Positions 52,667 to 62,866 of a DNA stretch of 64,000 bases are shown here, one piece after another (the first letter of the stretch is position 1; every line of letters begins with the position of its first letter). A model generated the notes under the pieces. It had not been told where the DNA came from. It saw only the letters and a program-made list of their open reading frames with translations, and did no database searches. Source of the DNA: Gari tellinella (lineage: Eukaryota; Mollusca; Bivalvia; Cardiida; Psammobiidae). The stretch is taken from NCBI GenBank assembly GCA_922989275.2, contig OV277856.1, positions 87,315,038 to 87,379,037 of the forward strand, written 5' to 3'. The translations under genes and the position numbers were made by a program.

Positions 52667-52872
52667 TGAACCCCTTTTGCTGCCATGACTTTATCAGCTT
52701 TAAAAAAGTGTCGTCTGCTTTTATTTCTCAAATTTAAATGTGACTACTTAGACTTAAGAATTATAACAGCGTGTGTCAAACAGTATGAATTCTGATAAGA
52801 CACCGTCTGATCATGATCCATACTGTTTGTAAATAACCATCGTACTCGGGGATAAGGCAGTGAAGGGGTTAA
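52667..52872 (-). mobile_element. Family C MITE with shortened hairpin
   Basis: TGAACCCCTTTTGCTGCC at the left and GGCAGTGAAGGGGTTAA at the right. The core reads AATTCTGATAAGACACCGTC then TGATCATGATCCATACTG, with the tip of both arms missing. AACCATCGTACTCGGGG follows as in other C copies. Confidence 0.85.
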
Positions 52873-52898
52873 TTATGTTGGACTGGACTATAAGTATA

Positions 52899-52996
52899 GG
52901 TTAGTGTCTATTAGTCGATTTTAACAAAAATTAAAAGTCAAGCGAGACCCGAGCGACTTTTAATCTTTTGTTAAAATAGACTAATAGACACTAACC
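52899..52996. repeat. Hairpin with 41-bp arms
   Basis: GGTTAGTGTCTATTAGTCGA is mirrored by ACTAATAGACACTAACC, and the arms continue through TTAACAAAAATTAAAAGTC and its complement to a 15-base loop AAGCGAGACCCGAGC. Nearly perfect. It touches the left end of the structure at 52999-54077. Confidence 0.8.
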
Positions 52997-53406
52997 AATT
53001 TAGTGGTTGAAATTATTTTTTGACCAATGAGAGTTGAATATTTTTGAAAAAATCTCGAGGATTAATTTTTGTAAGTCAGTACTATCAAACACTAAACAAC
53101 GACTAAAAAATTTAATCCTGCGCAGGCGTATTTGGATTGATTCACAGGTGTTTCTTTCGGTAGGGGCGTCTGAAGTACTAGTGGCGGTAAATCTCAAAGA
53201 ACCTCAAAGAGCCTTTGATTGGATGACTAAAAAACAGATTGCAAGTGCAATGTCGGGTTTGGGGAATCTACAATAACCAGAAAAAAACACAGAAACAAAA
53301 CAAACAAACAAAACCAACATTTTAAGGGATAGTGAATGTAGATATTTAATTATACAAAACTAGAAAAAGATTGTCTTAACAGTAAACTAGCACAGTGCTA
53401 CTTCTC

Positions 53407-53643
53407 TTAACCCCTTACTCCATAGATACACATTTTAACGTATTTTATTTTATCCTTCTCCATTTTATACAGTCAAGTATAGGCACCATGAGAAATATTA
53501 CCTATATCCTAGCAGACAGTATCTTAAAGCAGGCTGAAAATAATGCAGACTACTCCTAATAGAGCATTCTGCTCTACTTTTAGCCTATTTTAAGCAACCA
53601 TCTGTCTTCGATACTGAAAACAGGCTATGGAGTAAAGGGTTAA
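53407..53643 (-). mobile_element. Family D MITE, full length
   Basis: TTAACCCCTTACTCCATAG at the left and GGAGTAAAGGGTTAA at the right. The core is worn (AATGCAGACTACTCCTAATAG then AGCATTCTGCTC), so the stem is partly unpaired. Confidence 0.82.
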
Positions 53644-53718
53644 GCAATAATCAATGGTGATTTGCCGTTTAAACTAATACAAATGCAAGAACTATGCAAT
53701 GAACATTAGAAAAGTATA

Positions 53719-53825
53719 TACAGCAAAACCTTTCTATTACGACCACTAACAGGTAAGTTAATTGATTGTATGACAGACTGATGGCAGCCTAAAGCAAGGT
53801 GAAAGTAAAACAGAAAGTAAAACAT
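53719..53825 (+). mobile_element. Family F MITE, left half
   Basis: TACAGCAAAACCTTTCTATT, ACGACCACTAACAGG, GGCAGCCTAAAGCAAGGTG and AAAGTAAAACAGAAAG, then a break at the hairpin tip. The mirror arm is missing. Confidence 0.65.
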
Positions 53826-54077
53826 TATGCTTGCATCTAGAGCCTATCCGTCCAGCTGAGAAATGAAACGCAGATTGTCATTTCGGCGCAAACCATTCTA
53901 ATTTGGAAAGGATATAAATGAACTGATTTTTGTTTCTATTTAAAGGTATGTCCATTTCCTTTGACATCTCTTTGTCGGTACTATTTAAAAAGGGTGTTTC
54001 GGGAAGAACAAACGTTTTGTTACTCCTATTGACGGCATTGCTCTTTGTCGGTACCAAAAAATAATTTCAACCACTAA

Positions 54078-54420
54078 GTGCTTTCCCTGATCAGATGTCT
54101 TGTTTTAAATGCCGCGTCTGATCAGAGTACTCGCTGTGTTTGCAATTTTGGAATATTCATTTTCCTTTTTTCAGTTTCATTTGTAATTGAAATCCAATCG
54201 TATGACAGGTTTCCGAAAATACATTGAGTAACCTTATTAGACTGATAGTGTTATTTCTAAATGAGAGTAATTAAAATCGTGTTAAAGTTAATAGGCTTTG
54301 TTTTGGTGGAACAGTGAACACATATTTATTGTTTCGAAATTACATGTATAACATTATTCGAGGTTCGTCGAAATAAAGCGTTGTTTAAAATGATAATGAG
54401 CTGGATTTATAGTAAGGAAC
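54078..54420. other. Worn hairpin core, otherwise nothing
   Basis: CCCTGATCAGATGTCTTG, then ATGCCGCGTCTGATCAGAG at about 54087-54138 is an E-like core with a partly replaced first arm. No family ends seen. Confidence 0.4.
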
Positions 54421-54645
54421 GCAGTGCTGCTATAAGTTGACATGAAAAATCCTAAGATTTCCAAATTTGCATTTTTCAAGTGCGATTTTACGAATCGTAA
54501 CTTTACCCCATCGTCTGTTTCTAGTTTTGTTGACACGTGGCTGCTTAAAGCAGACTGGAAGTAAAGCAGAATGCGCCTTACTTTCAGCCTGCTTTAATCT
54601 ACTATGTATAAGAAAAAATCCGAAGATTTAGGAAAAATCCTGGGA
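54421..54645 (+). mobile_element. Family D' MITE, core arm deleted
   Basis: Left GCAGTGCTGCTATAAGTTG and ACATGAAAAATCCTAAG, then TTTACCCCATCGTCTGTTTC, GGCTGCTTAAAGCAGACTGG, CAGAATGCGCC joined to TTACTTTCAGCCTGC, and the right AAATCCGAAGATTTAGG. The GGCGCATTCTGC arm is missing. Confidence 0.65.
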
Positions 54646-54840
54646 ACGTAAATCTTTTTCGTCAATCTTTCACGTGTAGGCGAACAATAATGCAGATGAA
54701 ATGCAATCAAAAGTAGAAAATAACAGTATAATTATATGATTCCCTAGTATATGAGTGACAATTGATGGTGATGCCTGATCAGAAATTGAGTTATCCTGAG
54801 TCTGAAGTGGCTCTAAATGTTGTCAATGGACGCAAGTTCT
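54646..54840. repeat. Worn core of uncertain family
   Basis: GATGCCTGATCAGAAATTGAG, TTATCCTGAGTCTGAAG and GGCTCTAAATGTTG at 54769-54823 follow the A-type core order but no longer pair. Confidence 0.4.
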
Positions 54841-55091
54841 TTAACCCAGTACCCCATAAATACCCTTTTTACGCTTTTAATTTACTCATCCACTGAAGAG
54901 AACAATTCCATTTTATACAAGCATGAATATGTACTGTAAGAAAAACTTTATATATCCTAGTAGATTATAGCTTAAAACAGGCTGAAAGTAAAGCAGAATG
55001 CGCCTTTAGGCGCATTCTGCTTTACTTCCAACCTATTTTAGGTAGTCATCTGTCTTCAAAACTGGAATCATGCTATGGGGTAAGTGGTTAA
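54841..55091 (-). mobile_element. Family D MITE, full length
   Basis: TTAACCCAGTACCCCATAA at the left and ATGGGGTAAGTGGTTAA at the right. The core AGCAGAATGCGCC, TTTA, GGCGCATTCTGCT is a perfect palindrome, with flanking GGCTGAAAGTAA and TTACTTCCAACC. Confidence 0.88.
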
Positions 55092-55755
55092 ATACAAATA
55101 TGTCGGGAAAATATCAATGTACACATTGAAGAAATGTTCATACATCTAAAGTAGTACACACTTAATAAGTATCTAGCCAATTAAAGTCACTCAGAGAGAT
55201 CGACCATTCGCGCCACCCAACAGTCAGTACGAAACTGTACTCATTAGAGGCATGTTACCTTTACAACTCTATGTTTCTCTGGAAGTAATCTACATGCCTT
55301 CATGTTGACCAGTTTCAACTCTCTCAGAGCTTTAGTTAGCATATTGAACTACAGTTTGTTTATATTTACCGCGTTACTGGTAATTTTGTTTGTGCTTCGA
55401 TAATTAGAATGTGCCCGTCAATTGTATCGAATCCAAATTCATTTTAAATGTAGAACATTTGTAAATCCGACAACACTTTGAAAGTCAAGAATTTTTTTCT
55501 CAAAGCGCTGTTTTGGAATTCGATTTCTTTTGAAAGCATTTGCATCAGCTGGGACTCCATTTATTTGTCATTTCACATCAACTATTTCATCAATTTTAAA
55601 GCATCTTTTAAGATTTCCTTTGACTTGATTGTAATTTGTCATGTTAACTACTTTCTCAATTTCTCACACTGCAGTTTGTTTTTACCAGCAGAAACCTTCC
55701 ATTTTATAAAATAAAGACGCATGCGAATAGAATTGGATCATAATGTATATAATGT
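55092..55755. other. No recognisable feature
   Basis: AT-rich. A Phe/Ser-rich frame at 55478-55714 looks like chance. Confidence 0.45.
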
Positions 55756-55985
55756 ATCCTTTCAACGCCAAATTCATCGTGAGTTTTTACCCCTTCACCA
55801 TTATTTTGTCATCTGCTTCAATATTGCTGTCTGTTAGATCGTATCAAAGTTAGATTTAAGGTAGTATGACTAAATAATTACTGATACGAATGTTAAATTT
55901 TTTTTATCCTGATACGTGAAGTCTGATCTAGATGCAATCTGTTTGCAAAGTCGACTTTATGCGACTGTTGCGGTGAAAGGCTTAA
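55756..55985 (-). mobile_element. Family B MITE, hairpin largely lost
   Basis: ATCCTTTCAACGCCAAATTC, internal TTTTACCCCTTCACC, GATACGAATGTTAAATTTTT, a residual core TATCCTGATACGTGAAG then TCTGATCTAGATGC, and GCGACTGTTGCGGTGAAAGG at the right. Confidence 0.7.
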
Positions 55986-56019
55986 ACCTCCGTAAACCGA
56001 TCCTTCAAGAGTAAACATT

Positions 56020-56233
56020 TAACTCTTTCACTTCCAAACAAAACTTATCGTGAGGTTGTTACCCCTTTCACTGCCATATGGCATGTCGTCTACTTCAATA
56101 GTGTTGCCTACAATATCGTTGCAAAATTAAATTAAAGGAAGTATCACTAACACATTTCAAAACAAATGTCCAATTTGATCGTAATCAGACGTATCGAGTT
56201 TTCCTTTTTACGCCAATGACAGTGAAAGGGATA
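56020..56233 (-). mobile_element. Family B MITE, hairpin lost
   Basis: TTAACTCTTTCACTTCCAA at the left, internal GTTACCCCTTTCACTGCC, TTGCCTACAATATCG, a residual CGTAATCAGACGTATCG, and GCCAATGACAGTGAAAGGG at the right. It ends 27 bp before an intact A copy. Confidence 0.72.
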
Positions 56234-56259
56234 CCCCCTGCTTAATTGTTACCCTATAA

Positions 56260-56509
56260 TACAGTGGAGAATCTGTTATTCTTTCCCGTTTAAACGCAAA
56301 CGTACGCAAACGCAAAGCGCTAAAACGTAGAAAAGAACAACTTTTTGACAATTCTGATATTTCATGTTTATCTTGGTGGCAAACAGTTTGGAGCCTGATC
56401 AGACGCCGGGTTACCCGGCGTCTGATCTGGCTCCAAACTGTTTGCACTGCAAATAATAGTTTTAGCGTAAACGCGTTTATTGGGAAAGAATAACAGATTC
56501 TCCACTGTA
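56260..56509 (-). mobile_element. Family A MITE, full length, well preserved
   Basis: TACAGTGGAGAATCTG and CAGATTCTCCACTGTA with terminal TA. Core at 56380-56443, tip CCGGGTTACCCGG. One of the four least diverged copies in the window. Confidence 0.93.
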
Positions 56510-56528
56510 ACTCAGCCAATGCAGTGGT

Positions 56529-57140
56529 CGATAGATAAATAGATAGATAGATTTATTCATCATAAAACATACATTTGCTTGATAAATCAAAAAGGACATA
56601 TCAAACAACAATATAGGATAAGGATAGCAAAAAAGGAGTAACAGTATGCTCTTATTTCCATTGTGGTCCTTATAATACAGTATTGTGTGACATAGATTAG
56701 AAATGATAAGTTTCACATAAATTAAACTCAATGATTATTGAGTTACAAAAGAGGATCTTAAGTAAAGGGATCAAACGAGAAGAGTTAATTAAGATGTACA
56801 GAGGTACAATTATTAGTGAAACAGTCATGTAAATGTAAGTTAAATAAATGATAAAAAGATTCAAAATCTTTTAATAAAAGATGTTCCTTAATGGAGGAAC
56901 AATCTTAAAGAATCTGTCATTGAGTAAAGCTTATTATCTGGAGAAGGACCTGCAAACGATTTTAATATTGTTGGATACCTACCGATATAATTTACAGGAG
57001 TAAACATGCCATGTAGGTATAAAGGAGATTGTTTGGGATAAATTCTAAACATATGAGAATAGATAATTTGATTCACTTTTCTTTCTAAAGGCAACCACTT
57101 GAATTTGCAGAAATGTTCTCTTCCAAGATGTGAATATAAC
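56529..57140 (-). mobile_element. LINE 3' end with (TCTA)n tail
   Basis: Minus-strand order: a decayed C-terminal coding part (57140-56888), about 330 bp of AT-rich 3' sequence, then AATAAATCTATCTATC at 56529-56565 as a microsatellite-like tail. That layout is typical of non-LTR elements. No 5' part is present. Confidence 0.65.
56888..57130 (-). pseudogene. LINE reverse transcriptase C-terminus, CR1/Jockey-like
   Basis: Reads HLGREHFCKFKWLPLERKV, NQIIYSHMFRIYPKQSPLYL, HGMFTPVNYIGRY, PTILKSFAGPSPDNKLYSM, ending at 56888. The WLPLERKVNQIIYSHMF...SPLYL pattern is the post-RT region (usually W-L-P-x-x-x-R, then H-x-x-x-I-x-x-G-x-x-P-x-Y-L). It is a different lineage from the LINE at 6939-8077, whose matching segment is LHWLPVQHRIEFKIL. 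Truncated, with no catalytic motif. Confidence 0.7.
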
Positions 57141-57217
57141 TATAAACTTCAGACAAACCTGAGTGTATTTGATATTTACATACAGTTCAGTTATTGTAAA
57201 ATGCCGAGATACCCGTC

Positions 57218-57444
57218 AACTCTTTCACTATCATAATGATGTATTAACCCGTCTACCAAAGTCATTACCATATTATTGACTGCTTATTTCTTTCGTCTGA
57301 TCATACTACAATTTTGAATATCATGTTTGTTATTTAAAGAAACTTTGCTAATAGTGTCACACATTTTTATCATGATCAGGCGTCTGATCAGGATCAAAAC
57401 TGTTTACAAATGTCGATACTGTCGGCATTTGCAGTGAAAGAGTT
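57218..57444 (-). mobile_element. Family B MITE, hairpin shortened
   Basis: TCAACTCTTTCACTATCAT at the left, internal TTAACCCGTCTACCAAAG, then ATTTTTATCATGATCAGGCG and TCTGATCAGGATCAAAAC, where the CCGCG tip and first-arm GACGCC are gone. GGCATTTGCAGTGAAAGAGTT at the right. Confidence 0.78.
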
Positions 57445-57882
57445 AATACACTGCTGCATGCTTAACCGTTCACTAAAACCTTTATCGTTCACATGCTTTC
57501 TTAAAATGTTTAGAGTGTTATCAGTTTACCCAAATAATATTTGCTACGAAAGTCAAACAGATAGGATCCTGACCCAACACCAAATTGCTCCGTGTTACGA
57601 TTATTTCGCAAGCATTACCATTCGATGGAGAAAAGTATACCTGTACCGAGCGGATGTCTATTTGTGAACTTTGTCTGGCAATATTCGTCTGTTAACGTTT
57701 ACAGCCGCATTATAAGGGCAAGCACATAATACTACAAGCTAGATATATAAACATATTAGAAGCTATATATGGCGCACATTAAAGAAAAGACGAATTAGTA
57801 GTTTTCAATACAGGTTGTTATAAAATGTACAGTAGAAAATAGGCAGCAGTTCCAATTGATTTCTGTATTGTTCTATTCTCGT
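57445..57882. other. No recognisable feature
   Basis: Only an isolated CAAACAGATAGGATCCTGAC (57554) recalls a hairpin arm. Confidence 0.4.
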
Positions 57883-58134
57883 TTAACCCTTTCCACCATA
57901 GAAGCGACTTTTAGCGTATTTAATTCATTCCTCCGCTGAAGAAAATAGTTCCAATTTAATCAGTCATGATTATACAGTATAGGGAAATTTTTCAATATTC
58001 TAGCACATGGAAGCTTAAAGCAGGCTGAATGTAAAGCAGAATGCGCCTTAGGGCGCATTCTGCTTTACTTTCAACCTGCTTTAAGTGGTCACCTATCTTG
58101 AATACTAGAAATAGGCTATCAGGTAAAGGGTTAA
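57883..58134 (-). mobile_element. Family D MITE, full length, well preserved
   Basis: TTAACCCTTTCCACCATAG at the left and CAGGTAAAGGGTTAA at the right. The core AGCAGAATGCGCC, TTA, GGGCGCATTCTGCT pairs fully, flanked by AAGCAGGCTGAATGTAA and TTACTTTCAACCTGCTTTAA. Confidence 0.9.
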
Positions 58135-58668
58135 GCAGCCACGTGTTTTTATCATTTTCTCTTCAGCAATGAATCACCCAACATATCAATAAAGTAAACA
58201 TGTACTTGGAGTAGCCATGTGAGTAACACTTTGTTTCTTTTAGCTTTTACGTTTATAAACAAGATTTAGTTTGAGCTTGGAAAATACAGGTGATCGGTTC
58301 CGAAAAACAAGATAATTAATCAATAGATTCCTAGTCTAGCAAGGTACACCCTTTTCTAATACAAGGTAATACTACAGCAGGCATACTATAGAACTCAGTT
58401 TCGAAACCAGCAAGCAATACAGACAATCTTTAGCTTCGTACCGGTAATGCAAACGTGGCGTGCTATCAGGCATTGCACTTTTTGGCAATCATTAGAAGCA
58501 TTGGTTTGTTAAGATATCATGTATATTTTTTTAAAAATTAATATGTATCTAGACTTATTCCAACGAATGTCCAGATGCCATTGCCCGTGTCGCACGTTTA
58601 TTATATATCTCTGATCTTAAGACAAAGATTCTGATCAAAAGGATAATTAAACACTAACTATTCAATCT
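58135..58668. other. No recognisable feature
   Basis: AT-rich, no element ends or coding relic seen. Confidence 0.45.
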
Positions 58669-58880
58669 GAGGGTAATATATTATTCTTTCCCAATAAACG
58701 TGACCGGGCTGGCTGAAACAGTTCTGTACTGTAACAACAGCTTGCAGCAAGATTTAACACCCGGCGTTTAACCAGGATCCAAATGTTACTACATATAATC
58801 AGACAAACAGACAATATTTTCAAAAGTCCGCCATTTCCTACATTTTAGTGAGCTGTTTGATATCAAATAAACGGGACAGA
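58669..58880 (+). mobile_element. Family A MITE, degenerate
   Basis: TATATTATTCTTTCCCAATA then AACGTGACC, a worn core ending ACCCGGCGTTTAACCAGG, CCATTTCCTACATTTTAGTG, and AAATAAACGGGACAGAAT. The outer termini and one core arm are unrecognisable. Confidence 0.55.
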
Positions 58881-58890
58881 ATATCTTAAT

Positions 58891-59080
58891 TTAAAAGTTC
58901 TAGTCGCAATTCCAATAAATTTAACTTGACAGGTTCGGTCCTCTATTGGAGAACCTTCCTCAGAATGTGACCTCTTGGTTATTCTACCACAAAGAGGTCA
59001 CACTCTAAGGAAGGTTCTCCAATGGAGGACCGAAACTGTCACGGTATTAGAATTGTTGGATATGCGACTAGAACTTTTAA
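58891..59080. mobile_element. 190-bp foldback element
   Basis: TTAAAAGTTCTAGTCGC at the left is mirrored by GCGACTAGAACTTTTAA at the right. Inner arms GGTTCGGTCCTCTATTGGAG and AACCTTCCTCAGAATGTG pair with CTCTAAGGAAGGTTC and CTCCAATGGAGGACCG. Arms of about 90 bp are roughly 80 percent complementary by eye. Unrelated to families A-H. Confidence 0.85.
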
Positions 59081-59137
59081 ATACTTTCATGCTTTGCTAT
59101 CTGGAGAAATTGTTTTTGTGGACATAATAACGTTGTA

Positions 59138-59222
59138 TTCCATTTTCGCCTATATGGGATAGTGATTTGTCTCATAGAGAGAATAACTCTTTCTCCCATT
59201 TTCGCCTATATGGGATAGGGAT
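59138..59222. repeat. Tandem pair, 55-bp period
   Basis: TTCGCCTATATGGGATAGTG and TTCGCCTATATGGGATAGGG recur 55 bp apart with similar surroundings (CATTTT before, ATTT after). Confidence 0.7.
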
Positions 59223-59284
59223 TTTCCTAATAGGGAAACACTCTATCCTCTATAGCCATGACGTAACATTTTTGTCCTGCTTAA

Positions 59285-59600
59285 CAACAATCGCTGCATG
59301 ACGTGGTTCACTAAATGGCGTCATTTGTAATGACGTTAAGTACTACGTACAAACAACGATATGTTTTGGCGGAAAATACCTGTACACAAACTGCCATTAT
59401 TTGGTTATTTGTATCGTGTTATGATAATTAAGATTAAAGCTATCATGTGCCATTGAATGTCTGGTATACAAGCGCTACATGAAGCGTGTCACCAAATGAG
59501 GTCATTGTGATGACGTAACAATAAACAACGTCATGTTTGGGCGGAAAAATAATTTATAAACTGCAATGAATTGGTTATTTGTATTTTGTAAAAATGATTT
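59285..59600. repeat. Diverged direct duplication, about 180 bp apart
   Basis: First copy: GCTGCATGACGTGG, AAATGGCGTCATTTG, AATGACGTTAAG, GTTTTGGCGGAAAAT, AACTGCCATTATTTGG. Second copy: GCTACATGAAGCG, AAATGAGGTCATTGTG, GATGACGTAAC, GTTTGGGCGGAAAAAT, AACTGCAATGAATTGG. Same order throughout, so one segment has duplicated in place or two copies of a short element lie side by side. Confidence 0.65.
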
Positions 59601-59633
59601 CACCGGGAGAAAAAAATCTAACATTCATTTGCT

Positions 59634-59724
59634 AATGTAGGATATAAATGTCTCCTCCTCGGGCCAGAAAATTTACACAGCGTTAATTTTCTCGCTTTCG
59701 AGGGAGACATTCCTATCTTACATT
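59634..59724. repeat. Hairpin with about 40-bp arms
   Basis: AATGTAGGATATAAATGTCTC is mirrored by GAGACATTCCTATCTTACATT, and GGGCCAGAAAATT by AATTTTCTCGCTTTC, around ACACAGCGTT. Confidence 0.65.
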
Positions 59725-60774
59725 AAAAAACCCATGATGAATTATTATATTCCTCACTGTAGCGGTCAAGCATTTCATTAGAACTCATTCATCATAACGG
59801 TCATTTCATTATTGTCACTGCTTCTTAGTCTCCGAATACTTATATAAATGATTAATATAGTAAACGACACTTTGTCAACTGTATGGAAATGGTTTAAAGA
59901 GCCGTCGACATTATGAAATACCAATACCACTTGATAACGTTTCTTGGACACGTGCACACACATCCGTTAGACAAGGTTGCACATCAGATTAATTACTCAT
60001 ATTCCTGCCTTGCCATGAGTACTCTGGTATTTGCTAAGGAGTTGATTCTGATCAGAAACGTGAATTTTGGCACCTGATCAAGGGTTATTATTATCACACT
60101 CATATGAATGTAACTTTAATCGAAGGATCATGCTTACCATAACAAAGAAGCGTTTGATCTTGCATAGTATACTTTGTTTGATTGGTTGATATTTAACGTC
60201 TCTAAATAAGCGTTGTCATATTGATTCTATGAAAGAGTATTTTGCAAATCCTAGTTTTGATTTCTGTTTCAACATGGCCAATTTAAATACTGGGGATTTT
60301 CCCTCTCATCCAGTTAGAACATTGATTTAAACCATTTCTAGAATGTGAATGATGCCAGTTTTTGCGTCGTTTAAATGCCCGTTTAAATGTCGGTAAATCA
60401 TACTGGTACCTGCGTAAATACGGAATGTCCTATGGTATCAATTGCGTTATGAATTAAAAACAAATCAGCCAACGACAAGTGTGAATTAAGTAAGGACTTT
60501 TGTTAACTTTCGATCACGTTTTCTTTGCACAAAACAGAAATAAAGAACCGCTAACAATAACAAGATTCATGAAAAAATAAAAGCATTCGTGAAAAGAGTT
60601 TGGACTTTACCCATTACTAGAAATTACATATCCAGTGAAGAAACATTTATTTAACGCTAGCTTAACCCTTTTAATGTTGCATAATTATTAGGTATAATAT
60701 TCCATTTCCAGCGTTCCAGCTGGTTTGCGGAATGTCGATGGTTCTAGATATTGGCGATTTGTGCATAAAGCGGT
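59725..60774. other. No recognisable feature
   Basis: A worn GATCAGAAACGTG...CACCTGATC (60049-60080) may be a core remnant. No coding relic. Confidence 0.4.
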
Positions 60775-61145
60775 TTATAAAGGGCGTCTGGGGTCTACAT
60801 CAACTGTACTAAGGAGGACGCTGCGGTTTGAAAGCGACGTATACCCATACCAAATGAAATAAAATAAAAATTCTAAAGTACATTGATACCAAATAGCCGA
60901 GGAGTCTCTCGTGGTGTAGTTGACATATGTGCCCCGAGATATAGTGCCAACACCATCTTCCTCAAAATAGCATTTTGTCATTGGATTTTCACTGTTGTAT
61001 ACTTGCGATGTAACACATATGTGCTAGGGAATAGATGCAATGTGTTTCCGTTATCCTAGAAGGAGTCTATGTAGACATTGTGTTGGATGATGTGAAATTT
61101 CCCTGGTTTAGTCGGTGCCACTGTCGGAGGTAGTAGAACACCAGT
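60775..61145 (-). pseudogene. Possible decayed coding sequence, unassigned
   Basis: On the minus strand an upstream frame reads VTDMTGVLLPPTVAPTKPGK then FHIIQHNVYIDSF before a stop. A second frame further on reads TSQVYNSENPMTKCYFEEDG, VGTISRGTYVNYTTRD, SSAIWYQCTLEF. A TATTCCCTAG site before the second part could be a splice acceptor. Composition is protein-like (a secreted or extracellular type would fit), but I cannot name a family, and each piece is short enough to be chance. Confidence 0.28.
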
Positions 61146-61982
61146 CATGTCAGTGACGTCATGCTGCTTTTCTTACTCATCGGCGCTATATGACCTGTAA
61201 AGCGTAGCAGGGCCGTACGCTCGTAAAATCAAACTCATCCACCCATCTTATAAACACATTGTCCCTTTGACTGCATTGTTCTGCAGTTTGTGAATGTATC
61301 TTGGATACAATATAGAATTGCACCGGAGTAAGATATAGGATTTGAGACTGTTTGACATTGAAAATGACACATAATAAACTAAAAATAGTATATGTGGTAC
61401 CCCGAATCCGCAAAAATATATCATGTTTACATCCGTTCTCAACGTTTCTGCACTCCCACCCTTTCCATCAAATAAGAAACGAAAATACACATCTGATATA
61501 GCTCTACACTGTTTGCAAACAACGTAAATACTCATGTACAGCACAACACGGTAACGGTTTTAGAATAACCGATGCATGTTCCTTGGTTATGTTAAATCCG
61601 TTAAAGCGAGTACTAAAAAACACGGGATTTAGAAAATAGAGACGGCTTGAAATCTAAATTCCCTGTACAGTAATCTGTCAAACCGCATGGAGAAAATAAG
61701 AGAGTGTTCACTGCAAAGGCATTACTGACATAAATCAAAGCAACAGCACTAGCTTTTGTACTAACAATTTGGCTTAGTAGTAGTTTGATCTTTGTTTATG
61801 GGATAATTTAGAGATTTAAAAAGTATCACTGCCTTTAATTTATTTATTTGTCTTTCTATCATAAAGTAAAACTCCCATTATTACAAGAACACGGGTAATT
61901 GCTTATTTTCTGTAATGGCATGGTGCTACTCAAAGACAATGCCAATACTACTGAAAGCTGCTTCAAAAGACACCCCTTATCC

Positions 61983-62175
61983 TCAGTCGAACTTCGATAT
62001 CTCGAACTCGCTTAACTCGAATTATTCGATATTTCGAAACATAGAATTAACCTTATTGCAAGCTCGGTTTAGGTGAATGTACCCGTGTTTCAAAGTTGAA
62101 ACGCGACTTAGTCGCGTTTTAACTTTGAAATACGGGTATGTTCGAGAAAATTCGAGATATCGAAGTTCGACTGTA
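61983..62175. mobile_element. pogo/Tigger-like MITE
   Basis: TCAGTCGAACTTCGATATCT at the left is mirrored by AGATATCGAAGTTCGACTGTA at the right. CAGTCGAAC-type ends and a terminal TA are typical of pogo/Tigger elements (established family knowledge). The interior holds a second hairpin at about 62080-62142 (ACCCGTGTTTCAAAGTTG, AACGCGACT, mirror). Non-coding. Confidence 0.75.
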
Positions 62176-62362
62176 TTTCACAGACGGAGGTTTGCTTAAA
62201 ATGCATAATAATTTTGACATGTTTCGTTGTACGGTTTGGCTGGAAAACACATTGTCGTTTGTGTTGGGTTTTACGTTAAGTTTTGTAAGATACGTTTTCT
62301 CAATAACTGTCTTAGGTGACCATTTAAAAAATGAGCTATATATCGAGTTATAAAAAACAAAG
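62176..62362. other. No recognisable feature
   Basis: Short open frames only. Confidence 0.4.
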
Positions 62363-62460
62363 CAAGACGACGGACGACAAACCGTACGACGACGGACGAC
62401 GGACACAGGACGATCACATTAGCTGAGCTTGGGTCTTCGTACCAGGTAAGCTAAACAAGT
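62363..62460. repeat. (GACGGAC)n stretch with AGCTGAGCTTGG end
   Basis: GCAAGACGACGGACGACAAA, ACGACGGACGACGGACAC, then AGGACGATCACATTAGCTGA and CAGGTAAGCTAAAC. I recall this sequence as part of an interspersed repeat common in marine invertebrates; here it is a short fragment. Confidence 0.5.
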
Positions 62461-62599
62461 TTAGAAAACTAAGCGCCAGTAAAGCTTTGATTTTGAAAGG
62501 CGGGATGCGCTAACCCTCAGCTTCCTACATTTTCGCCTGATTCACAGTTATCATATTTCTAAATTCTAGCTTACGAAAACTAAACATGAGGGTCAATAA

Positions 62600-62835
62600 G
62601 TTTTAATCCAGATCAGACGCCGAAGTCTGATCTGTATTTAAACTGTTTTAATATCCTATATTGTCGAGACAAGTTGGTTTATTTGCATTAATATCACCTG
62701 CTTCACAATTGATGTCGGGTTGGTCACTTTAAATGTTCTGTCTAAACTATCTTAATCGGGAACAAAATATTTGAAGATAATATCATAAGGTCAGACACCG
62801 TACTATTTTGTGACTTCTCTGTATTCAAACTGTTA
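62600..62835. repeat. Two worn hairpin cores
   Basis: TTTTAATCCAGATCAGACGCC and GAAGTCTGATCTGTATTTAA at 62601-62650 form a compact core with the tip lost. GGTCAGACACCGTAC near 62789 followed by TCTGTATTCAAACTG is a second one. Confidence 0.5.
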
Positions 62836-62866
62836 ACAAATAGTCGACCGCTGGCAATGGAGAATA

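Larger units (their letters stand above)
52999..54077. mobile_element. 1.1-kb inverted-repeat structure holding two other MITEs
   Basis: TTAGTGGTTGAAATTATTTT at the left is mirrored by AAAATAATTTCAACCACTAA at the right. The arms are about 24 bp. A D copy and an F half lie inside, so the structure is older than both. The remaining interior is about 730 bp with no recognised coding sequence. Whether this is one element or a chance pairing of two copies is undecided. Confidence 0.55.
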
